The position numbers and the translations under genes were made by a program. Shown here piece by piece: positions 12,650-27,100 of a DNA stretch of 64,000 bases. How positions within the stretch are numbered: position 1 is the first letter of the stretch; each line of letters opens with the position of its first letter. The stretch is from Liolophura sinensis (lineage: Eukaryota > Mollusca > Polyplacophora > Chitonida > Chitonidae): assembly GCF_032854445.1 (NCBI RefSeq), contig NC_088306.1, positions 16,465,764 to 16,529,763 on the forward strand, given 5' to 3'. The notes beneath the pieces are model-generated. The model was not told the DNA's origin, did not search any database, and worked only from the letters and a program-made list of their open reading frames with translations.

Positions 12650-12900
12650 GACTTAGGTGGCCGAGCTCGATTGCGTGTCAATACGGCGCAATGACCCACC
12701 AGCGCACTCGCTCTGAGTTCAAGTCCAGCTCTTGCTGGCTTTCTCTCTGGCCGTGTGTTTAAGAGTTTGTAACAACCTGTGAATGGTCGTGGATCTCCAG
12801 CATACTCTGCCCGGTTTCCTCTCACACAATGCTGGCCGCCGTTGTATAAGTGAAATATTCTGCAGTATGTACGGCGTAAAACACCAATCAAATAAATACA
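12650..12900 (+). mobile_element. SINE family A, near full length, diverged
   Basis: tRNA-like head (GGTGGCCGAGCTCGATTGCG; B-box-like GAGTTCAAGTCCAGC) followed by the family body and the 3' end GGCGTAAAACACCAATCAAA then TAAATA. It reads 5' to 3' on the plus strand. Confidence 0.75.
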
Positions 12901-13339
12901 TGAAAACACGTGATGGCAAAAATTCTAATTTTTTTTGGGCCAAAAGTCTCTGGTACATTAATTAGAGGTTTCAAAGCGGCCTTATATGAATCTTGAAGCA
13001 GGAAATGTAACATACATAAGGGCTCGAAAACGCTGGACCATACACAAGAACTTTCCATTTATGTTATAATTCCAGAAATACATTGTAATCCGAATGACCT
13101 ATTTAAATTCGTTTTACCTAATATGTCCTTTCCTTATGCCGGGACGTATGATTGAAAACGTCATTGTAGTCAGATTTCAGAACTGATTCACCCCAGGGTG
13201 TATCACCACGACCTACATAACTAATATACACGTTAACAAAGACCCACGCCTCCCGGGGATAGGGGAGTTCTATCAGTGTGCTGCTACCTGGTTACTGACT
13301 AGGGATTAGTCCCTACACCCTTCAAAACTGTTAACTGTT

Positions 13340-13345
13340 TTTATT
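13340..13345 (-). terminator. Candidate polyadenylation signal of the dehydrogenase gene
   Basis: AATAAA on the minus strand, about 450 bp downstream of the stop codon at 13795. It is the nearest canonical hexamer I saw; usage is unproven. Confidence 0.25.
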
Positions 13346-13794
13346 TCTTACCATTTAAAGATTCATTTACCATTTATATATTATTTCTTACATTTTCTTT
13401 TCGAAATTGGTGTTTTCAGTTGTTTTCGAAATGGGTCGTACGATTATCGACTTGGAACACCCAAGGCGCAGAACAGCGTCGTCAATCGCTGAAACGTTGA
13501 TCATCCACACAGATCCACGTAGGCCTATATGGTAGGGGAATCAAATATGACAAAAATACACAATACACAGACTAAAACATCAACTATTTGATCTTTTACA
13601 TGCCTGGGTATATTTTTCAATCGTTACATACTCTTTTGTGAAAAAAGGGGAAAAAAACAAAACAAAACAGCAAAGAAACAACAACAACAAAGTGCCGAAC
13701 GAATGAGTGGGGGTGCATATGGAAATGATGTTATATTGACGGGTGTCGGTCTGAATTCAAAGAGCACTTGTATCCGTTTGAATTCTGAGAGCAA

Positions 13795-14048
13795 TCATAT
13801 CGGTTTAAATTCTGAAAGTAATGGTTTGCCTTCGAGGCACGCCTTGATGTTTTCGGCACAGAGCCGAGCCATCTGGGAACGCCTGGCCAGAAGAGCGCCG
13901 GCAATGTGAGGCGTGACAATCACTTGCGGCAGAGTCAGCAGCGTGTGATCGCGTGGCAACGGCTCGGGATCGGTGACGTCAAGGGCGGCACCAAGGATCT
14001 CTCCAGACTGAAGAGCCTTCGCTAAGTCGTCTGTCTTTATGAGTTTGC
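13795..14048 (-). CDS. Dehydrogenase exon 5 (stop)
   Basis: Acceptor TTTTTCAG, 84 codons including TGA at 13797-13795. It contains [10 protein letters not shown] with the catalytic glutamate and IVTPHIAG with the catalytic histidine, then the C-terminal helix returning to the substrate domain. Confidence 0.96.
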
Positions 14049-17000
14049 CTGAAAAAGGATTGACGAACCAGAATTATAAAACTGCAAGACACACATGTAT
14101 CAAACATTGGTATACTACAGAATCTGATAATCTTCTCTCGTGACAGGCTTCGAAATAGGCAAATTTCTAGTTTTATCGAAATGGACATTGTGCCGGTTCT
14201 GTTTTTAACACTATTTCGATTGTTTTTTTTTTTTTTTTAATAACTTGGGACCTGTTTTCGACAGATGGAAGCATTTCAATATTTCAGTGCTATTTTGCTT
14301 ATTTAATTATTTATTTATTTATTTTTGATTGCTGTTTTACGCCGTACTCAAGAATGTTTTCACTTATACGACGGTGGCCAGCATTATGGTGGGTGGAAAC
14401 CGGGCACAGCCCGGGGGAAACCCACGACCATCCGCAGGTTGCTGGAAGACCTTCCCACTTACGGCCGGAGAGGAAGCCAGCATAAGCTGGACTTGAACTC
14501 ACAGCGACCGCATTGGTGAGCGACTCCTGGGTCATTACGCTGCGCTAGCGCGCTAACCGACTGAGCCACGGAGGCCCCTTGCTTATTTAAAGCCTCTTCA
14601 CAGAGACTATGTGATTATGTCAAAATAGCTATGTACGTCGCAAATTATTATTTCAAAAACTGGTGTCTTAAAAAAAAAGTTCATTAAGTTTTGCAATTGG
14701 TTCTCTGCTATCCAGAAAACGGAATTACGACAGTATGTTAGACTTCAGAATGTGCTGTGGAAGATGGTTTATATAACTGATAAATGAATTCTCTTATACA
14801 AGGTTGAGCCCAGTTCTACCCGTACCTTTTCTTACGAGGTAAGAAAAACACTAGAACGACGCGGACGCCGGTAGCATTTTGCTCGAAAGACACTTGTAGA
14901 GTTAACACTGAAACGTATCGCCCTGGTTGTTCCGGAAATACCTGTCATCCTCTTGTACTTGAGAATTACGAATCTAAGAAAATGGCATCTTTGGGCCCAT
15001 TCGCGGTACGAGAAGATCTGATGACTGGACAATGCCATGGGTCCTTCCAATAACGGACACCCACCATGTGTAACCAATGAACAATTGCAAACGATACTAC
15101 AGAGTTTTTTATCCACATTCTTTCCAGTGCTTTGAAGAGAAGACAGAGCAGACAGACACATAAAGGCGAGCTGCTCTATATGTAAAAGATTTAGGCGTCT
15201 AGACAGATATTCGTATACCAACTGTCAACCATGAAGGACGTTTCAGGCAAATGGCTGAAATGCCAATTTCACAAAACAACAAGACACCAGACATGACACC
15301 GGACCCAGTCTCATTACACTGACACCGGGCCAACCAGTTCCCTTTCCTTGTTTTAACCCCTCAATACTGAGCACCAAACAAGTTGTCAACAAAACACCAA
15401 TCATGTAGAAAATGGCTAATTGTGTTTCATGATGGCTGTCTAGAAATTTGACGGAATTCAGACTGAGAATTAAGGGTTTAACCAAATTAATCACAGTGAA
15501 CTGGAGAGGATAATGAAATAAGTTAGTGTCGCTTTTCCATGTTAAGGCGTCTTAGGTGAAACTCTGATCTGATGCTTATTTTGACAGAATGGAAAAGTGA
15601 TGGCTTCTCCTGCGCTTGACAAATGCATTACTCGCAGCCCAGATGATCAATTTACCTCGTCCTACATTGATAACAATGGCGGACTTCTTCATGACCTTGA
15701 ACTCAGCCGCTCCCAGAATTCCTGTGGTTTCCGGTGTTACGGGGCAGATTGTAACGACAAAGTCCGACTCTTTGAGCATTTGATGTAAATCGGTGTAGTA
15801 CGTTGCTGATACGGCTTTCTCGTCGTCTTCAGACCTGCGAAGAAAATTCGAGATTAACTCTCAAGATTAATAGAAATAAACGTTAAAAAAGTACTTTGGT
15901 TCTATGTGATAACACTTTCTGTCTTCATCACCATCGTTCAACAATTCTGTCCAACATTTGCTAACTGTGGCAGCCACCTAAAGAAAATGTAAATAGTTGA
16001 TAATGTAAACACTTTCGAGGGTTGTGCTACCTACCACTCACAATTAATACCGTACCAATATTTCTGAAAATCATTATGTCTAGATACTTGGGGTTATCAC
16101 GTATCGCTTGATTCCACGCACGGCACTGAGCTAACAGCCATGCTAGATATTATCATGTTAACACTTGTCACGGAATAAAATACCAACCCTGAGTCCTCAG
16201 TTATACTTGGGGACAGCTGCTAGCTGTTACACAAATGAAGCCACATCAACATATTGCTTTGCTTTTGGATATTGTTAATACCGATACCAATACATACTCT
16301 GAGTCTGCGAGCAGGTGGGCCTTAATATTGTCATGTTTATGACGTTGCCGCTCTTAAATTCATAAACTGTCAGTATATCAATTAACCACAATTAAAACCG
16401 ATTATACATGACCTGATATTTTGTTACTTTTGCTTTGGTTTAAGTTATTAGCTCATTTTCACAACATAAATGGCCCTAAATCTTAGCGCCAAATCATCAA
16501 ATACTAAGACTTCTGAAGATCTCAGGTAGAACTAAACACGGCCAGGACTAAGGATTTCCACAACAGCATTACACTAAGGAATTCTCCGCGACCACATTGG
16601 ACAATGGCTAAGGGTCCCCCTCGACCACATTGGCTAAGCACTAAGGGACCCCCGCGACCTTATTGAACAAGTGGTAATGGACCCCAACGACCACATTGGA
16701 AAAGACTACACGACCCCCTCGACCTTATTGCACAGGGGTAAAGGATCCTCGCCATCTCACTGGATAAGGTCAATGGGACCCCCTCGTCCTCTGGACAAGG
16801 GCTAAGTGATACCGGCACCTCACTGGACAAGGGCTAGAGAGCACCCGTGACCTCACTGGAAAAGGGAGAAGGGATCTCCACGACCTCACTGGAAAAGGAT
16901 AAGGGGCCACCCTCGACCTCACAGGGCAAGAGCTAGAGGACCTCCGCGACCACATTAGACAAGGGTTAGAAGACCTCAAAGATCACACTGGATACAGTTT

Positions 17001-17921
17001 AAAGGATCCCCCCTACCTCAATGGACAAGAGGGGACCACCGCGACTACTTTACAACGGGCAAAGGAACCAACGCGACCTCACTGGAGAAGGGATGGGGGG
17101 GGGGGGGGCTTCGTTCTCACAAGGCAATGGCTAAGGGACCTCAGGCGACGTCAAGGACGACGGGACTTCCGCGACCACACTGGACAAGGACTAAGAGGAC
17201 TTCTGCGAGCACATTGGACAAAGTCTAGAAGATCTCCTGGACCTCAGTGGACAAGGGCCCAGGGTCCTCCGCGACCACCCTGAGCAAGGGCTACGAAACC
17301 TCCGCGACAACACTGGACAAGGGCTGGGGGACCTCCGTTACCTCATTGTGCAAGGACTTGCTCATTGCTTCCTACTCAACTCAACGTGCAAAACATTGTT
17401 TTGTGGTTTTTACCTCCTGAATTTATCGTAGTACAAGATCTTCATGTTGAATCCTCTGTAAGCTTTCTGGGCGATGGAATACCCAATTCGACCTAACCCG
17501 ATTATACCAACCGTGGCCTCACTGACGGGCACCCCACCCACCCAGTTCTGTTCATAGCAGTAGTTGTCACTCACTTCCTGGCTGTGGGCGTATTTGTATC
17601 CTGAAACACACAGGAAAAGTGAAATTGCAATCAACATCACTGCATTTTAGCTAGTTCTGCCTAAGCCATGGTGCTAGCGGGGCTGTAATTTCCTACTGTT
17701 TAAGCAGTTACAAGGACAGCTAGAACAAAACAAATCACTGAGGTAAATTGACAAGAGGCTAGACTTCACACGATAATACGTGTGACCATTTGCCAATTAT
17801 CACACCTTCGTCGCTGCCCTGGCTTTCCTCTCTATGCTGAACGTTTTAATTATATTCACATATAGGTTTCATAAAGCACCGTATTCACCTGTGTTATAGT
17901 TCTATCTATACTCCAGAATTG

Positions 17922-18004
<83 letters not shown>

Positions 18005-18052
18005 TGAGAGACAACTGTAAAACGTGCTTACAGTGCTTACAGTTGTCTCTCA

Positions 18053-18104
<52 letters not shown>

Positions 18105-21100
18105 TGAGAGACAACTGTAAAACGTGCTTACAGTGTGTACAGGTACTGAATAATTATCAGTTACGAAACAAGGTTAACTGGGTATCAAAGTTACATGATT
18201 TGCTAGATTCTGTAAGGCTTAGTGATGCGTGGTACGAACAGTCGGTGGGTAACGTAAATGTGTGTAAATGATGGAAAGTTACATATGAAATTCCGTAGTT
18301 TCTGTATACTTTCATACTTAAACATTAGCACTATAAAGAAGTTACGGATTGCAATAGCCAGGTTGAGAACTTCTTCCGATGAAATACCAAACGAAACAGG
18401 TAGGTGGCACAAGCCGAACAAATTTTCTGTTGACCATAGAAAATGTAGTAATTGCGACGTTGTGTAAAATGAATGTCATGTCCTACGTATTTTACAGAAA
18501 ATAACAATCTATTAAAGGACCTACTATGGTAAGGCGGGGAATTGGTCCCAGTGTGAGAAACTGTTCACCTCAAGAAGCGAAACTGACTATAGTTGTGACT
18601 GACAGCAACTGACACACTCATAAGGCCAGTTCTTTTTCATTTCCGTTTTACTCTTCTTTTCCTGTTATATGTCAAGCATGCGACTTGTAAAGCTCCAAAC
18701 ATGCACTGGAGCGATGCATAGGTCATAAAATCGAAAAACTGTAGCCGGCTTCTGCCAACCGGAAATATCTTTTCTTTTGCATTAGACACTGTAGAATTGT
18801 GACGATCACCGCACCATAATGGTAATTTTCTGAAAAAGTTTTGAGCGCGCAGTTATGAATCAGTCAATTAAACAAAATATATAACAAATGTAACTTTCAC
18901 CTTTATACTTCCGCTACGCATAACCCGTTAATGTTAATCACAGCTAGAGGAGCACAGGTGTTCTCAACCAGGATTTCATGTATGATTTCGTTGTAGTTGC
19001 CAAAAGTTAAGAAATACCATAGCTTAACAATTCTAATTCATGATAACATTTATTTAATGCAAGACCGCCTTTATTTAGACTCACACAAAAGTATGTTTCC
19101 AGCAGAAATAATAAAAAAAGAGCCTCAAAGATCCGAACTCTTCCTCGAACTCTTTCTCAACAACAACTTCGTTAGTTCACTGTACTATGGAGGAGGCCTG
19201 AGAGACCATCCTAGAGATATGGCTTTTACACCTGCCAAAGTATGACAAAACTGATCACAAACACAAAGTTTATGTTTTACCTATGAAGACAAACGTTAAC
19301 AAAAACGAAACTATGACAGCACGAAGAAATACAGATATGAAAAGTTTCAGTTGAGGCATTTTTTCTGGTTAACGTTGATCTTCATACTGTAAATTGAAAA
19401 CACAGTGCCCCGTTTGAACGAAAAATTGGCGTTTTTGATTGAGAACTATTACTCAGTAACTATTTCTTTTATGGCCATATAACTTTTATGGGTGCTTCGG
19501 TTAAGATTTATACTTCTCTTTTTGGAAATTTACAAAATTGTGCTGGGATTTTGAAATTTGCACTTTCTTATTGTACATGGCCCCATTGGGCCGATTCTCC
19601 GTTTTACAATACCAGGTCCTTCAACAGATAATCTGTTGTCTGATTGATGCAGATACTGCAGCAGACTAATCTGTTAAACATAACGCCTTTATTCTGTAAA
19701 TTCAAAGCAAACATTATATTTAAGTCACAGAATATTATGTGAAAATGACATTGATTTATTTATTTATTTATTTGATTGGTGTTTTACGCCGTACTCAAGA
19801 ATATTTCACTTATACGACGGCGGCCAGCATTATGGTGGGTGGAAACCGGGCACAGCCCGGGGGAAGAAAATGACATTGAATTATGTATAATAATAGAATA
19901 CATTCTAGCAACGCTTTTCAGACACCAAATCCATATTAATGATATGTATATGTGTATGTATGTACTGATACAGTATCCCACATCGAGTCCATAACTTTTT
20001 CTTTTTGTTATTTTGCATAATCCACATATTGCATTTCAAATTAAGCAAAATCGCATTCGCTCAAAACATTAATATGTAAATTTTAACAGAAAGCCTGTTG
20101 TCTGAGTGATGCTAAAATGTATTCAGTTATTATAACGCAATACTGTGTTATATTCAGCAGACTATTCTGTTAGCTTAATAGAATTTGTATGCTGAATAAA
20201 TAGAATGCGTAGGTTATATTTAGCAGAATAATCTGTTGCAATAGCAGAATACATTCTAGCATTTCTCGGACAACAGACTTTCTGTTAATTTAACAGAGTA
20301 TATTTTGATTTATTTTATTTATTTATTTGATTGGTGATTTACGCCGTACTCAAGAATATTCCACTTATACGACGGCGGCCGGCATTATGATGGGAGGACT
20401 CGGGAACAGCCCGGGGGAAACCCAGGTTGCAGGTTGCTGGCAGGCCTTTTTTTGATAGCACATATATATTATATATATTTATATTATACAGTTATATTGA
20501 CTCAATCACAAATAAAAAGCATGAAAATAATAAACAGTGTCAGGGAGCGATGCGTTGGGGGTGGCACTGATGCCTGTGTCGGGGATCCACAATCATATAT
20601 TTAACGAGTTAATTTAAAATCGCCACATTAGATTTATGAACAGTTGCAGTCAAAGCACAACTGCGATACCGGTACATCATTTACTTAACTTCATCGTATG
20701 AAGTCCTGTTTTAACATTTGAGTTGCGTTATTGAGGTAGAACGTCCTTTCATGGATGACGGCTGGTATACCAATGTTTGTGTTCACACCTAGACCAGAGA
20801 TATTGGGCCAGAACGTTCTTTATGGTCAACGGATGGAATACGGATGCCTGTTTGACACCTACATTGGGATTATGGAACCAGAACTTCTTTTACGGTGAAC
20901 GGTATACGAATGTTTTGACACTAGATTGGGGTTATTGAGCTCCTTTATGGTTAACGGCTGGCATACGGATGTCTGTTTTTGACACCTAGGTTGAAAATAT
21001 TGAGCCAGAACGTCATTTATGCTTATTGACTGAAATACGAGGCCTGTTTTGACGATTAGATTGGGATGATGGAGCCAAAACGTCTTTCACGGTTGACGGC

Positions 21101-24100
21101 AGGTATACGAACCTAGATTGCGAATGTTGAACCAGAAAGGCCTTTATGATTAACATCTGGTGTACAAATGTAAGTTTTGACGCCTTGATTATGAATACTG
21201 AGCCAGAAAGTCATTTATGCTGGTGTACGAATGTTTGTTTTCACACCTAGATTGGGGCGATTGAGCCAAAACGTCTTTTATAATGGACGGCTGGAACACA
21301 AACGTGTGTTTGTTTTCACACGTAAATTGTTGAACCAGAACGTCCTTTGTGTTTGACGGCTGGTCTGTGATGGCTTATTTTGACGCCTTCATTCATTTGA
21401 TGAATTGCTCAGGTATTTATTTATTTATTCATTTCATTCTTACGTGTGCAATCATTTTTATGGGTGGAAGAAAGTGCCCGGTATAAACCATCCACCTTTG
21501 GTAAGCTATTGATGTACAGATATTCGTAGAAGTCACATGGTCTTCAGTGAACAATAATCTGTGCTAACGGCAACACGAGTGTCTTCGGCATACTGTCACC
21601 AATACCCTACAAGCAAGGAGAGTAAGAAGAATCTACAAATTTCTTGTCCATGGCCAGGTTTGAACTCACGCCACGCGTGTCCTAGAGATTGTATGGCAAG
21701 CACAAAACACGCTGTTTGTCCTTCAAGCTGTTTATGTAGCCCTCACTGCTAGCTGGCCATAGCTTGATACAGCTATACCCTGAACATAAGCTTCACCAAA
21801 TGACGCAGTAGACCTCAGATGAAATGCCAATACCCCACGAAGGCTTTTCGATCACTCAGCGGAATATATCTGTCAGCATCAGTATGTGACCGTATCAGTT
21901 TACACCCCTCGTTGGGCCCAGTCACGTATCCATGGCGATCTCACAGACGATTCCACACATTTTCCTTGACCTGTATTTTGTAAATCTTCTTATGGCTTTG
22001 TTTTTTCTCTGTATGTAAGAGATCAAATATTCTTCTGTTTTAAAATAAAGATCTTACGTGTTGTCGATTTATGAACTCTGGCACTTCGGCCTGAAATGAA
22101 GACATGCACGTGCCTGGTTAATATTACACGATTGTTTTCTCACATCACGGATATAAGAGCCACCCGCGAGGTTTTTGTCTTAACTGCAAAAACGACGCGG
22201 TTTGTAACTCTGTGCGCATTTCAAGTGCTTAGCCATTTTGTTTTATTTATTCAAATTTTTGGATAATGTTTGTGTCGCCTTTCACACACACACAATTGGA
22301 CAGCTCATCATGTATTTAAACTAATTCTGTCTTTCCCGTTCCCTGAATGAGACGGGACAATCTGGGATCTTCTCGATCTGAACATGTCGTATTGCGGGAA
22401 TCGCCTGTCAGTACCGTTAGATTTTACGCAATTACACCAACTCTGAAAGAACAGTGTTCTATTATAACGATAAAGAAGCCCGTGATCAGCCCGTCATTCC
22501 ACAGGGAAACGTGCAGCAGCAGGCTTTTTAATCATGCCAATCAATGCACCGCCATAATTACGTACGGTACCCTTTATGATAGAGCACAGCCTGATGTTAC
22601 TGGAGATCCATGCCACGTGAGTTTGAAACACGTGGCAGAGCTCTTCCACATTATATATGCCTAATGTAATCTCGCCATTGTTCAGGTGGTACTTGCCAGA
22701 CGGTCAGCAATTCGATCTGATTATACTGGCCCCGGTGTGCATGTTTTGTCACTGTCCTAATATCGATCTGTGAGCAGGGATTGTCCATGATAATTACCTA
22801 ATCCACCCAGCCTCGTTAGCTGGTCGCATTTTGATAACAGTGCCACCTTCAAGTACCCCCCACCCCCTTACACCTCTCTTCATAACGGTGCATATGGCCA
22901 CAAATTCACATTTAGAACTTCTGCTTACAGCTTTTCCCCACTGTGTCGTCGTGGTAGGTACGAGCTTCATGTACCGTCGAAACTATGTGGTACAAATAAG
23001 AATCTCCTCAGTCAGTACTGTGGGAACAATGTTACCGTGGTAGTTACGTGCAAGTAAGAAAGTTTTCAATCAAGACTGTGGGAACAATGTTACCGTGGTA
23101 GTTACGGGCAAGTAAGAAAGTTTTCAATCAGGACTGTGAGAACAATGTTGCCTTGGTAGTTACGTATAAGCAAGAATCTCCTCGATCAGTACTGTTGGAT
23201 CGATGTCACCATGGTAATTATGTCTAAGTCAGAATCCCCTTAGCCAATACCGTACTACAATGTTACCGTGGTAGTTATGTGCAAGTAAGAATCTCTTCAA
23301 TCAGTACCGCGGGAACAATGTTAGCATGGTGGTCACGGGTAAGTAAGAATCAGATTAACCAGTAATGTGAGATCAATGTTACGGACAAATGGCGATCATA
23401 TTAACCGGATATGCTGAGATATTGAGGTCACGATGGTAGTTATACGGGTAAGTAACGATCATATAAACCACTGCTGAGGTAACAATGTTTGTATGGTTAT
23501 TACGGGCACGTAACAATCATATCAACCACTCCTGAGATAATATGTTACTATGGTAGTTATACGGACACGTACCGATCATATCAACCACTGAAAATATAAA
23601 AATGTCACTATGGTAATTACTGGCGCTTGGCGATAAAATCAACCACTGCTGAGATAACAATGTTACTATGGTAGTTACGGGCAGGTAGCGATCATATCAA
23701 CCACTGCTGAGTTAATAATGTTACTATGGTAGTTACAGGCACGTAACTATCACAGTGACGCTGTCGGAACTATCTTTCCATGTTAGTTACGTGTTAATAC
23801 TTCGCGAAAACTGGTTCCTTCTTGACTTTAGACTGTTTTGTGACAATATTAGAACTATACTGTAAGGCAATTCCTCGTGGTCACACAATCAAACTTGATT
23901 CTCCAGAAATGTTTGTTTGTGCTCCAGTGTGAGTGCTTCTTTAATCAATTGGCCTTTCCCGCATCAGCCAAGCATGACTTCTTGTGTGCGTTGGGCTTCA
24001 ATGTACACATGCACAATTCCTTCATGTAGTCGACCGTCTCACCATTGTGTAGCCATGCACTAAGATGGAAGACTGGAACCTTAACTGAGTAACTGGACCA

Positions 24101-27100
24101 TGCATTCAAGAAGCCATACACACCCTACAGGAATAGTATTAACGTCAATGATTTTGCCATCGACATTTTCACTAAGATGAACAGATCTAGATAAAAGCTG
24201 AGGAGCTGTAAATAAAACTTCAAGGGATTGACAGATACTGACATAGACTTAGCGGTAAACATTTGCGCCGTATTTTGTGCACATCATTCCAACATTAGTG
24301 GAAGAAGGTGAGAAAGCCCCTTAATAATAACAGCTGAATAATAATAGATGAACTATAACATATGTCTTGAGGAACGTTGCTTAACACTGTTCTTGCCAGT
24401 ATCTACCCGTAATGTTCTATTATATTTCACCAGTGTTATACACGGATGATATAGCGAATAGTGGTCGATTGCTTGCCTTTCTGCCAGTAGGTCCTTCCTG
24501 ACAACAGCAAACACTGATGACAACCCGTCCTGACAGCAGCAAACACTGATGACAATCTTTCCTTACAACAGCCAAAACTGATGACAGTCCTTCCTGACGA
24601 TCGAAAATTGACAACAGTGCTTCATGACAAAAACAAAAACTGAAGACTGTCCTTCCTGACAACAACGATAACTGATGAAGGTCTTTCTTGACAAAATGGA
24701 AACTGATGACTGCCCTTCCTGACAAGAGCAAAAACTAATGACTGTGCTCCCTGACAGCAGCGAAATCTGATAACTCTCCTTTCCGACAATAGCAAAACCT
24801 GATGACTGTCCTTCCTAACAAGAGCAAAAACTAATGACTTTGCTTCCTGATAACAGAAAAAAAATGATGACAACCCTGCCCGACAAGAGTGAAAACTGAT
24901 GGCGGTCCTTTCTGACAAGGGTGAAAACTGATGACAATCCTGCCTAACAAGAGTGAAAACTGATGATGGTCCTTCTTGACAAGGGTGAAAACTGATGACG
25001 GTTCTTCCTGACAAGGGTGAAAACTGATGACGGTTCTTCCTGACAAGGGTGAAAACTGATGACGGTTTTTTTTGACAAGAATGAAAACTGCTGACTGTTT
25101 TTCCTGAAAAGATTGAAAACTGATGACGGTCCTTCTTGACAAGGGGGAAAACTGATGACGGTCCTTCTTGACAAGGGGGAAAACTGATGACGGTCCTTCT
25201 TGACAAAGGGGAAAACTGATGACGGTCCTTCTTGACAAGGGGGAAACTGATGACGGTCCTTCCTGACATGGGGGAAAACTAATGACGGTCTTTCCTGACA
25301 AGAGCAAAAACTTATGACAATCCCTCCTGAAAAGAGTGAAAACTGGAGACTGCCTTTCCTGATAACAACGATAACCGATGACAATCTTTCTTGACAAGAG
25401 TGAAAACTGATGACAATTCTTCTTTACAACAGCAAAAAGAGTGTCCTTCCTGCCAACAGCGATAGATGATCGTGATCACAACGAAAACAGACGACGGGCT
25501 CGAGAAAACGGAAACTGACAACTGTCCTTCCTGGCATCAATGAAAACCGCTGACAGTCCTTCCTGACAACAGCGAAATCTGATGACTGTCCTTCCTGGCA
25601 ACAACGAAAATAAATGACGGTCCTTTCTCACATGATTGAAAATTGATGACTGTCCGACAGAGCGAAGATTAATGACGGTACTTCCTGATAGCAATAAAAA
25701 CTTACAACAATGAAAACTGATGACAGTCCATCCTGACAACAGTGACCACTGAACAGCGAACCCTGAAGGCAGTCCTTTTTAACAATGTACCTTTTGCGCT
25801 TACGTAAAAGAAAACTGTTTTACCAAGCTGTGAATGCAGACAAGTCAAACATAATCGAAAACGAAATGAGTCCGATGTCAGTAAGAATTATTACCAGTAA
25901 GTTCTTGTAGAGGAATTAGCAACCTGCGGATGGTCGTGGGTTTCCCCCCGGGCTCTGCCCGGTTTCCTCCCACCATGATGCTGGCTGTTGTCGTATAAGT
26001 GAATTATTCTTGAGTACGGCGTAAAAAATCAATCAAATAAATAAATAAATTCTAGAGGAATTAAATATCACTACAACAACTGCCATAATCTATGGCGATC
26101 TATACTCTGGAGGAACTCTTAAAAAACACTAGTCCTTTGTGAAACAGGGAAGAATATCCTTATCTTCACGTCACATCGATATATCACACCTTTCTGGATT
26201 CCAAGAATGCATAAATCCCCGGAAAAAGCTCACCTTAGTTCACTGTCAAAAACTTATACTACTAAATTTTTATCTACTCTCTCAACGAATGTACTACAAG
26301 AAGTACTGTAAAAAGTATTGTTGTACAATTGCATAAATATCCTCAACTGTGTTTGGATTTTTAAAATCTCCAAACGTCTCATATACATTCATGTATTCAT
26401 TCATGCTTAATTATTTCAGTCTTTAATAAATCTGGTGATCGCCACATCTTTTGGCATGAATCATCCCAATGAATGGAACGCCAACAATTTTGTATCTGTC
26501 TGTCTGTCTCTCTTTTGCTTGAATTTTTCGTTAATAATACCTTTGTGAAATGTAGGAAAACGATTCTGATGCCGGTCACAATTTGTAATCAGGAACACTC
26601 AAGGCAGGATTTACTTATGTACTGAACACTTTATGAACGATAGGACAACATGCACATATAAATTAGACATATTCACACTAGCTGGTGTAACTTCAGCTAT
26701 GGCACAGTTGTTTCGCAGAGTAGGTGGTTCCAGGGCTCTGGGTTCCCTTTGACAAGTAACAGTACATTTTTATACAAAAACATACTGCATAGTAATAAAA
26801 AAGTTTTAACAAGGTTTACAGACATACAGTTCTAACAGTAACGTACATGACTGGTCCTGATATGCAGCGTTGCGGTGGATTAAAACAGTAGGTGGTCACC
26901 AAGCCTACAGTTCCACTGCAAGACCAGATTAAAACAGATTATGTGTAAGGCCTGCTAACATTCACAATACAACAAAACCATACAGTAGCCGTGTACAGGT
27001 ATTCCGATGAATACAAATTGTGCCTACCTTTTTCGCTAACCTATACATGTATATGCAGAAAATATTAAATAGCAATTATCACCAGGCCCGATCTTACTCA

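Noticed and set aside
14832-15221. 129-codon minus-strand frame inside dehydrogenase intron 4
   Set aside because: Begins at TTG, shows no domain, and lies between two well-defined exons of the gene.
22347-22664. 105-codon plus-strand frame
   Set aside because: Intronic, no domain, no splice signals; composition unremarkable.
24420-25740. Overlapping minus-strand frames of up to 215 codons
   Set aside because: They are read through a 32-bp minisatellite that happens to lack stops in all three frames; no start context, splice sites or domain.
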